DNA of 45,580 bases, taken from an uncultured Monoglobus sp. (GTDB lineage: Bacteria; Bacillota; Clostridia; Monoglobales; Monoglobaceae). Location: positions 1-45,580 of the forward strand of contig CANRHV010000017.1 in the NCBI GenBank assembly GCA_947630505.1, given 5' to 3'. Each line of letters opens with the position of its first letter. Position 1 is the first letter of the stretch. Below are positions 41,442 to 45,580 of the stretch, piece by piece. Under the pieces are notes generated by a model. The model made no database searches and was not told the origin of the DNA. It saw only the letters and a list, made by a program, of their open reading frames with translations. Made by a program: the position numbers and the translations under genes.

Positions 41442-42239
41442 TTATTTTTCAAGCGTTTCGTTCATGCTGCCCGTTCGATAACCGCCCAAGTCAAGCGATA
41501 CGTATGTAAAGCCGAGTGATTTCAGATAATCGTGCACGCTGTCCGATTTTTCAAGTATTTTTGGAAATTCGTTTTTGTTGATCTCGATTCTTGCCATATC
41601 CCCGTGCACGCGCACGCGCACCTGAGTGAAGCCCAAATCAAGCAGATATTGCTCCGCCTTGTCAACCATGCCGAGCTTTTTCTCGGTTATGGTCTCGCCG
41701 TACACGAACCGCGACGCCAAACACGCAAATGACGGTTTCTCCCATGTATCTAAACCCAAGTTTTTGGATAATTCTCGTATTTCGATTTTGGTAAGTCCCG
41801 CGTGTCTAAGCGGACTTTTGATGTTTTGCTCCTTAACCGCGATAAGTCCCGGCCGATAGTCGCCGTTGTCGTCGATGTTCGAGCCTTCCGCGATGTTTTC
41901 TATGCCAAGCTCCGCCGCCGCTTTGCGCATTTTTGTAAACAATTCCGTTTTGCAGAGGTAGCAGCGGTTTTTGGGATTCTGCGCAAATCCGTCAATACTC
42001 AGCTCCTCCGATTCGATAATTATTTGTTTTATTCCTTCTTTTTCGCAGAACGCCTTCGCCTCGTTAAGCTCGCGCTGAGGGAATGAGCAGGAGCGCGCCG
42101 TTATCGCGACGCAGCTGTCGCCCAAAACATCATGCGCGGTCTTTAGCAGAAACGTTGAGTCCACGCCGCCCGAAAAAGCAACCGCGACAGATCCCAATGA
42201 TTTTATATATTCTTTCAGATCGTTATATTTTTCGTTCAT
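41442..42239 (-). CDS. larE: LarE-family sulfur transferase (nickel-pincer cofactor biosynthesis)
   Basis: A 265-residue PP-loop ATP pyrophosphatase with SGGVDS at 23-28. LarE inserts sulfur into the pyridinium precursor of the nickel-pincer nucleotide used by lactate racemase and relatives. Cysteines are placed at C93-x2-C96 (NRCYLCKTE) and C173 (FACLASRF), the last matching the sulfur-donor Cys of Lactobacillus LarE. Three cysteines fit the [4Fe-4S]-containing LarE type, not the single-Cys sacrificial type. The ATG at 42239 has GAAAGGAG; the longer frame to 42299 lacks a site. larA, larB and larC are not in the window. Its promoter carries the island's TATGCTT box. Confidence 0.92.
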   Translation of the reverse strand: MNEKYNDLKEYIKSLGSVAVAFSGGVDSTFLLKTAHDVLGDSCVAITARSCSFPQRELNEAKAFCEKEGIKQIIIESEELSIDGFAQNPKNRCYLCKTELFTKMRKAAAELGIENIAEGSNIDDNGDYRPGLIAVKEQNIKSPLRHAGLTKIEIRELSKNLGLDTWEKPSFACLASRFVYGETITEKKLGMVDKAEQYLLDLGFTQVRVRVHGDMARIEINKNEFPKILEKSDSVHDYLKSLGFTYVSLDLGGYRTGSMNETLEK

Positions 42240-42337
42240 ATCAAAAACTCCTTTCGAATCTCTAAAAATACCGCCTTGCCGCGCACTATATTTAATCATT
42301 GCTTACTTTGTTATAAATATGTTTTTATAATACTTAA

Positions 42338-42384
42338 ATTATATCGCTTTTAATTCCTATTGTCAACATTATGGATCTATGCTT
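42338..42384 (-). promoter_or_regulatory. larE promoter with conserved box
   Basis: Minus-strand TTGACA (42361-42366) and TATAAT (42338-42343), perfect with a 17-bp spacer. TATGCTT (42378-42384, plus reading) is 11 bp from the -35. It shares most positions with the promoter at 36660-36706. Confidence 0.85.
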
Positions 42385-42396
42385 ACCCGGTTATAT

Positions 42397-42555
42397 TCAT
42401 GGCTGCCCAATCCTATCTCGTCCGCGCTCGATGATGTGCGGGCCGTTGCGCGATTCAATAAGCTCGGCGGGATTGCCGCCGCAGTCACTGTCAACCGACA
42501 GACGGTTCATCACATTTATATAAACTACTCTCCCGTCAAAATAATTGACTACAAA
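42397..42555 (-). pseudogene. Remnant of a DUF362-type iron-sulfur protein gene
   Basis: A minus-strand frame without a start reads VVYINVMNRLSVDSDCGG, then NPAE joined directly to LIESRNGPHIIERGRDRIGQ and a stop. DUF362 proteins have a similar NRLSVDCDCxGNPAEP segment, then about 40 residues (GILASLDPVAVDQA...) and a C-terminal IESRNGxHxLE-like segment. The middle part is missing here and upstream is closed by stops, so the gene is broken by an internal deletion and 5' loss. The larE promoter begins immediately next to it. Confidence 0.55.
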
Positions 42556-42688
42556 TCAAGACCGTCGATTCACTACCGGAACGGCAAATAAAGAAGACCT
42601 TACTTTGCAAGATCTTCGTAAAAATGCGGTCAATCAGGGCTTCCGAAAAGTTCGAAGGACTTTTCGGGATAAGCGGAAAAAGACAGTC
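42556..42688. other. Gene-free stretch, probably decayed sequence
   Basis: No supported coding region on either strand. A short plus-strand frame rich in Lys and Arg (about 42588-42710) lacks a start site. It may be decayed sequence belonging to the DUF362 remnant or a neighbour. Confidence 0.35.
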
Positions 42689-42720
42689 AAAAAAAGAAAG
42701 TCATGCTTCACATGACTTTC
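42689..42720 (-). terminator. Leftward terminator upstream of the larE/DUF362 region
   Basis: GAAAGTCATG (42696-42705) and CATGACTTTC (42711-42720) form a perfect 10-bp stem with a 5-base loop. Seven A precede it on the plus strand, i.e. a U7 tract for a leftward transcript. No intact leftward gene precedes it between 42721 and 42923. Confidence 0.8.
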
Positions 42721-42923
42721 ATAAAAAAGCGGTCATTTTTCCGCTGGTGCGAGTGGTCTTACAGGACTTGCGTGAAAACGGCGTGGATACGTTGGTTTTG
42801 ACAGTCAACAAACGGTATTAACTTTTAATTGGCACTCCATGACAGCAAAATACACATAAAATATATTTATACCAATTGTATATTGAATTAAATATATCCT
42901 GATGTTATAATGGAGGTGAAATT

Positions 42924-43433
42924 TTGGAAAATAGTAAACATTGGAAAAGGTGGGTAGCTCATATTGATTTTAGAACATGCGCTGAATGCATCTTAAAGCA
43001 TGGAAAAATATATCACATTGAGGAAAAAGTTCACAAATCGCCGCCTGTTCATGAAAATTGCAGATGCGTTTTAAGGCTGCTAAAGGCAATTAAGGCCGGT
43101 GAGGCGACACAAAACGGAGTAAACGGTGCTGATTGGTATTTAAAATATTTCAATATTCTTCCTGATTACTACATTAGCAGAAAAGAAGCAAAAAAACTCG
43201 GTTGGAAGCCTGTATTAGGCAATTTAAATACAATTGCACCTGGTAAAATGATATTTGGAGGTCTCTATAACAATGATGATGAAAAGCTGCCAAACTCTGA
43301 TGGAAGAATTTGGTACGAAGCAGACATAAATTATATCAGAGGTTATAGGAATTCCCAACGGATAATCTTTTCAAATGACGGATTGATCTTCGTGACGTAT
43401 GATCACTATATGACTTTTTATGAAATAGAATAG
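42924..43433 (+). CDS. Barnase-like ribonuclease toxin with N-terminal MuF-type phage head motif
   Basis: A 169-residue protein starting at TTG with GGAGGTGA 7 bp upstream; an in-frame stop at 42900-42902 prevents extension. Residues 7-50 match the zinc-ligand tail of SPP1 gp7/Mu F head-morphogenesis proteins (C19-x2-C22 ... PPVHENCRC, with His43, Cys46 and Cys48). Residues 70-169 align without gaps to barnase from its PDNYITKSEA region onward. The catalytic Glu73, Arg83, Arg87 and His102 correspond to Glu132, Arg142, Arg146 and His161; Lys27 is Arg86 with Lys87 beside it. It should cleave RNA. There is no signal peptide; MuF-type toxins are thought to be delivered with phage particles. The inhibitor gene follows 8 bp later. 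AT-rich composition and the nearby tRNA suggest acquisition by transfer. Confidence 0.88.
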   Translation: MENSKHWKRWVAHIDFRTCAECILKHGKIYHIEEKVHKSPPVHENCRCVLRLLKAIKAGEATQNGVNGADWYLKYFNILPDYYISRKEAKKLGWKPVLGNLNTIAPGKMIFGGLYNNDDEKLPNSDGRIWYEADINYIRGYRNSQRIIFSNDGLIFVTYDHYMTFYEIE

Positions 43434-43441
43434 GAGAAAAA

Positions 43442-43720
43442 ATGATGGATATAGAATTAGATTTTACTAAATGTAAATATGTAAGTGAAATACATAATGT
43501 TTTAAAAGACGGATTTGTTTTTCCCGATTATTATGGAAACAATTTGTCAGCATTGTGGGATTGTCTTAGAAATTACGATTTTGACAACAATATAATGATA
43601 TCGATTATCGGAACAAGCAAGGTGCCTGATGAACTTCGAGAGTATATGGGTAAAATACTAAATATTTTCAGCAGAGTTCATCAAGAAGAACCTAATATAA
43701 GATTTGAGATAATATCATAA
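43442..43720 (+). CDS. Barstar-like ribonuclease inhibitor
   Basis: A 92-residue protein of barstar size. FPDYYGNNLSALWDCL (27-42) matches the barstar segment LPEYYGENLDALWDCL that contacts barnase. Barstar Tyr29 and Asp39 correspond to Tyr30 and Asp40, but Asp35 is Ser36. It should bind and block the RNase encoded just upstream, protecting the cell. The gene starts 8 bp after the toxin stop with a TAGGAG site, so the two are translated from one mRNA. A second ATG three bases later is also possible. A perfect-stem terminator follows at 43724. Confidence 0.92.
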   Translation: MMDIELDFTKCKYVSEIHNVLKDGFVFPDYYGNNLSALWDCLRNYDFDNNIMISIIGTSKVPDELREYMGKILNIFSRVHQEEPNIRFEIIS

Positions 43721-43723
43721 TTG

Positions 43724-43763
43724 AAAAACTCGAATTAAGTCATTCGACATAATTCGAGTTTTT
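43724..43763. terminator. Bidirectional terminator between barstar and tRNA-Pro
   Basis: AAAAACTCGAATTA (43724-43737) and TAATTCGAGTTTTT (43750-43763) are perfect 14-bp inverted arms. The right arm ends exactly where the encoded CCA end of the tRNA begins, so it serves both convergent transcripts. Confidence 0.9.
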
Positions 43764-43840
43764 TGGTCGAGGTGACAGGATTTGAACCTGCGGCCCCTAC
43801 GTCCCGAACGTAGTACTCTACCAAACTGAGCCACACCTCG
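43764..43840 (-). tRNA. tRNA-Pro (anticodon CGG)
   Basis: A 77-nt cloverleaf. Acceptor arms CGAGGTG and CACCTCG pair fully. The D-arm is GCTC/GAGT, the anticodon stem CTACG/CGTAG encloses loop TTCGGGA (anticodon CGG), the T-arm is GCAGG/CCTGT with loop TTCAAAT, and the discriminator A and CCA are encoded. It decodes CCG. No integrase gene or repeated tRNA end was seen nearby, but tRNA 3' ends are common integration sites and the toxin cassette abuts this end. Confidence 0.97.
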
Positions 43841-43958
43841 AATTGCAACTATGTTAGTATATCATAATTAGATTTGCGTGTCAAGACCAATTTTTGATTT
43901 TTTGCGGTTTTGCGGCAAGAAAAGGGCGGGGATAACAAATCTCCGCCCTTTTGTTTTA

Positions 43959-45299
43959 TTAATAGAACTCGTCCATGCTGATATTGAGGCCGTACTTTTT
44001 GTTGTACTCTCTGAGCCGCTCTTCCTTCTCGCGCTCCAGACGGTTGTCGGCGTGTTCAAACGCGGTCTTGAGTGCCGAAGCCTCGATCGCGTGCTTTTCT
44101 GTAACTCTGGCGAGCAGCGATGTGCTGACGGACTCGTCGTGCACCGCCTGATATTTATAGATAAGCTTGAGCATTATCGGCGTTATGATCGTGGTTACCA
44201 CAACGACTATGACTATCGGGGCGAAGAACTCGGGCACCATAAGCCCGAGAGCCGAGCCCTTGCTGGCGACGATTAGGGCAACCTCGCCGCGGGACACCAT
44301 ACCGATACCGATCTTGGCGGCCTGGAGATTGGTGTATCCTGTCATTTTCGCGCCCGCTCCGCAGCCGATGATCTTTGATACGATCGCCACGATGAGGAGC
44401 AGCAGCGTGAACAGCAGTATCGAAAGGCTCATTGAGTCGATCGTGACCTTGAGGCCCACGCTGGCGAAGAACACGGGGGATAAAAACATAAACGAAACTG
44501 TCTCAAATCTGGTGATCATAAACGGGGTCCTGCGGGTACCGGACAGGATAAGTCCGGCTACAAACGCTCCGGTTATGTCGGACACTCCGAAAACATGCTC
44601 CGCCAGATATGACATCAGCAGGCAGAACGCGAACGCCAGCACGCTGAAACGCTGAAGTTCCTTGCGATAGCTGTTCATCCAGGGACGCACGAATTTCAGG
44701 AAAACAAACGCCACCAGACCGCAGAACGCGAAGAACAGAACTATCTTGAAAATAACGATCGGCAGTCTGACAGACGGGTCAGCGAAACTGGTTATCACGG
44801 TCAGCGCGATAATGCCGAGCACGTCGTCGATAAGAGCCGCGCCCAGTATCGCGTTGCCCGAGTGGGTCGAAAGCTTTCCCATCTCTTTCAGCGTCTCGAC
44901 CGTGATGCTCACCGAAGTGGCCGTCAGAATAACGCCGGTGAATATGTTCTGAAGCAGCGCGTCGGGGCCCTTGTTGAAAAAGTGCGCGACCGCCCAGCCG
45001 CCCAGCAGCGGCACGATAACGCCCATAACCGCGATGATCGTCGAGGCGACACCGCATTTTTTGAGCTCTTTTATGTCGGTCTCAAGACCCGCGCTGAACA
45101 TAAGCACGATAACGCCAAGCTCCGACACGGTCGTGATAAAGTCGTTCGCCTGCAGCCAGCCGAGACCAGCGGGGCCCAAAATCAGTCCGGCAAGCAGCGC
45201 GCCCACGACCTGGGGCATCTGAACCTTTCGAGTGAGCAGACCCAAAAGCTTAGTGCTGAGCAGTATCAGCGCCAAGTCGAGCAAAAAATCATACTCCAT
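43959..45299 (-). CDS. Cation/proton antiporter (CPA2 family, DD-motif)
   Basis: A 446-residue membrane protein with about 12 helices (about 5-385) and a charged cytosolic tail (about 390-446). The N-terminus has QVVGALLAGLILGPAGLG, a hallmark of Na+/H+ exchanger-domain proteins. The transport core has ALIDDVLGIIAL with Asp158-Asp159; a DD pair is associated with electrogenic Na+/H+ antiport as in NapA/NhaA, while electroneutral or K+ members usually have ND or QD. It therefore probably exports sodium in exchange for protons. No TrkA-N domain is fused. It has its own promoter and is transcribed away from the UPF0210 gene. Confidence 0.92.
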   Translation of the reverse strand: MEYDFLLDLALILLSTKLLGLLTRKVQMPQVVGALLAGLILGPAGLGWLQANDFITTVSELGVIVLMFSAGLETDIKELKKCGVASTIIAVMGVIVPLLGGWAVAHFFNKGPDALLQNIFTGVILTATSVSITVETLKEMGKLSTHSGNAILGAALIDDVLGIIALTVITSFADPSVRLPIVIFKIVLFFAFCGLVAFVFLKFVRPWMNSYRKELQRFSVLAFAFCLLMSYLAEHVFGVSDITGAFVAGLILSGTRRTPFMITRFETVSFMFLSPVFFASVGLKVTIDSMSLSILLFTLLLLIVAIVSKIIGCGAGAKMTGYTNLQAAKIGIGMVSRGEVALIVASKGSALGLMVPEFFAPIVIVVVVTTIITPIMLKLIYKYQAVHDESVSTSLLARVTEKHAIEASALKTAFEHADNRLEREKEERLREYNKKYGLNISMDEFY

Positions 45300-45349
45300 A
45301 TATAAGACTCCCTTGTGATTAAAATTATGCTGTTTTTCAGTCCGGATAT

Positions 45350-45378
45350 ATCATACTACTTTAATCGACTTTTGTCTA
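45350..45378 (-). promoter_or_regulatory. Likely antiporter promoter
   Basis: Minus-strand TAGACA (45373-45378) and TATGAT (45350-45355), spacer 17 bp; one mismatch in each box. The start codon is about 50 bp downstream. Confidence 0.55.
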
Positions 45379-45448
45379 CAACTTTTTTCTTTAAAAATTT
45401 GGTTTTTTGGGTTTGGAAATTTATAATAAATTAACAAATAAACACAGC

Positions 45449-45472
45449 AAAACCGCCGAAAACGGCGGTTTG
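45449..45472. terminator. Hairpin after the UPF0210 gene
   Basis: AAAACCGCCG (45449-45458) pairs with CGGCGGTTT (45463-45471) around an AAAA loop, just after the stop of the leftward partial gene. T content after the stem is modest. Confidence 0.65.
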
Positions 45473-45478
45473 TTTGCT

Positions 45479-45580
45479 TTAATTTCTGAGGCTGTGGATA
45501 GGTGCGGGGATCCTTCCTCCTCTGTTGATAAAGTCCTCCGCGCTGTGGTGATGCACCCGCATGACCGGGGCCTCTCCCAG
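45479..45580 (-). CDS. UPF0210/PFL-family protein, C-terminal end (5' part outside window)
   Basis: The last 33 residues are visible, ending [15 protein letters not shown]. This tail is close to the [15 protein letters not shown] ending conserved in UPF0210 (DUF711, PFL-like) proteins, a glycyl-radical-enzyme-like family of unknown function common in Firmicutes and archaea. The frame is open to the window edge. It runs leftward, and a hairpin follows its stop. It is normally preceded by the ACT-domain protein UPF0237, which would lie outside the window. Confidence 0.85.
   Translation of the reverse strand: MGEAPVMRVHHHSAEDFINRGGRIPAPIHSLRN

Noticed and set aside
42379..42591. A 70-residue rightward frame
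   Set aside because: No ribosome-binding site, and it overlaps the larE promoter and the opposite-strand DUF362 remnant, which explains the sequence better.
42883..42911. TTGAAT-17-TATAAT as promoter of the toxin gene
   Set aside because: The -10 box abuts the ribosome-binding site, so a transcript from it would start after that site; the true promoter is probably further upstream.
43764..43840. An integrated element with att sites at tRNA-Pro
   Set aside because: No second copy of the tRNA 3' end and no integrase gene were found; only the position next to the toxin cassette suggests it.

Overview
The window looks like chromosomal DNA from an anaerobic, spore-forming Clostridia-type Firmicute. 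The evidence is the sporulation genes (yunB-like, SpoIID-like), a ferredoxin-dependent four-subunit 2-oxoacid oxidoreductase, iron-sulfur and flavodoxin redox proteins, an S-layer-anchored surface protein, radA-carD-ispD-ispF synteny, and many consensus sigma-A promoters with exact 17-bp spacers. Core genes have G/C-rich third positions. Several accessory genes (about 40.5-41.4 kb and 42.9-43.7 kb, and the methyltransferase half of the ispF fusion) are clearly more AT-rich.

Layout. 0-1.1 kb: end of a phage-type amidase-like gene, a terminator and one small gene. 1.2-6.9 kb: a seven-gene leftward operon (RseC-like protein, P-loop ATPase, ferredoxin, 2-oxoacid oxidoreductase alpha, beta and gamma, ABC-F ATPase). 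7-8.8 kb: YunB and an EamA transporter. 8.97-19.28 kb: one 3435-residue surface protein (GLUG repeats, Ig-like domains, chitobiase-like domains, cohesin-like domain, DUF6273-like domain, Pro/Thr linkers, three SLH domains), flanked by inverted copies of short repeats. 19.8-21.6 kb: Na/Pi cotransporter. 21.6-28.4 kb: leftward tgt, queA, spoIID-like, glmS and a glycosyltransferase. 28.7-32.6 kb: rightward radA, carD, ispD and an in-frame ispF-methyltransferase fusion, followed by a second EamA transporter. 33.7-42.3 kb: a redox island with a LysR regulator, a CMD-cupin protein, two flavodoxins (one apparently exported), an SDR, an iron-sulfur aldo/keto reductase-like protein and larE. 42.4-43.8 kb: a decayed DUF362 gene, then a barnase-like toxin with a phage head (MuF-type) motif, its barstar-like inhibitor, and tRNA-Pro. 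44-45.6 kb: a DD-motif cation/proton antiporter and the end of a UPF0210 gene.

How the genes may work together. Four promoters in the redox island (LysR, aldo/keto reductase operon, the 113-residue membrane protein, larE) carry a TATGCTT-type box exactly 11 bp upstream of the -35 element, and the CMD-cupin promoter has a weaker version. This suggests one LysR-controlled regulon. The most distinctive system is the miniature MuF-barnase/barstar pair beside tRNA-Pro. Active-site residues are kept, but two residues that pair with each other in the classic barnase-barstar interface have changed on both sides.
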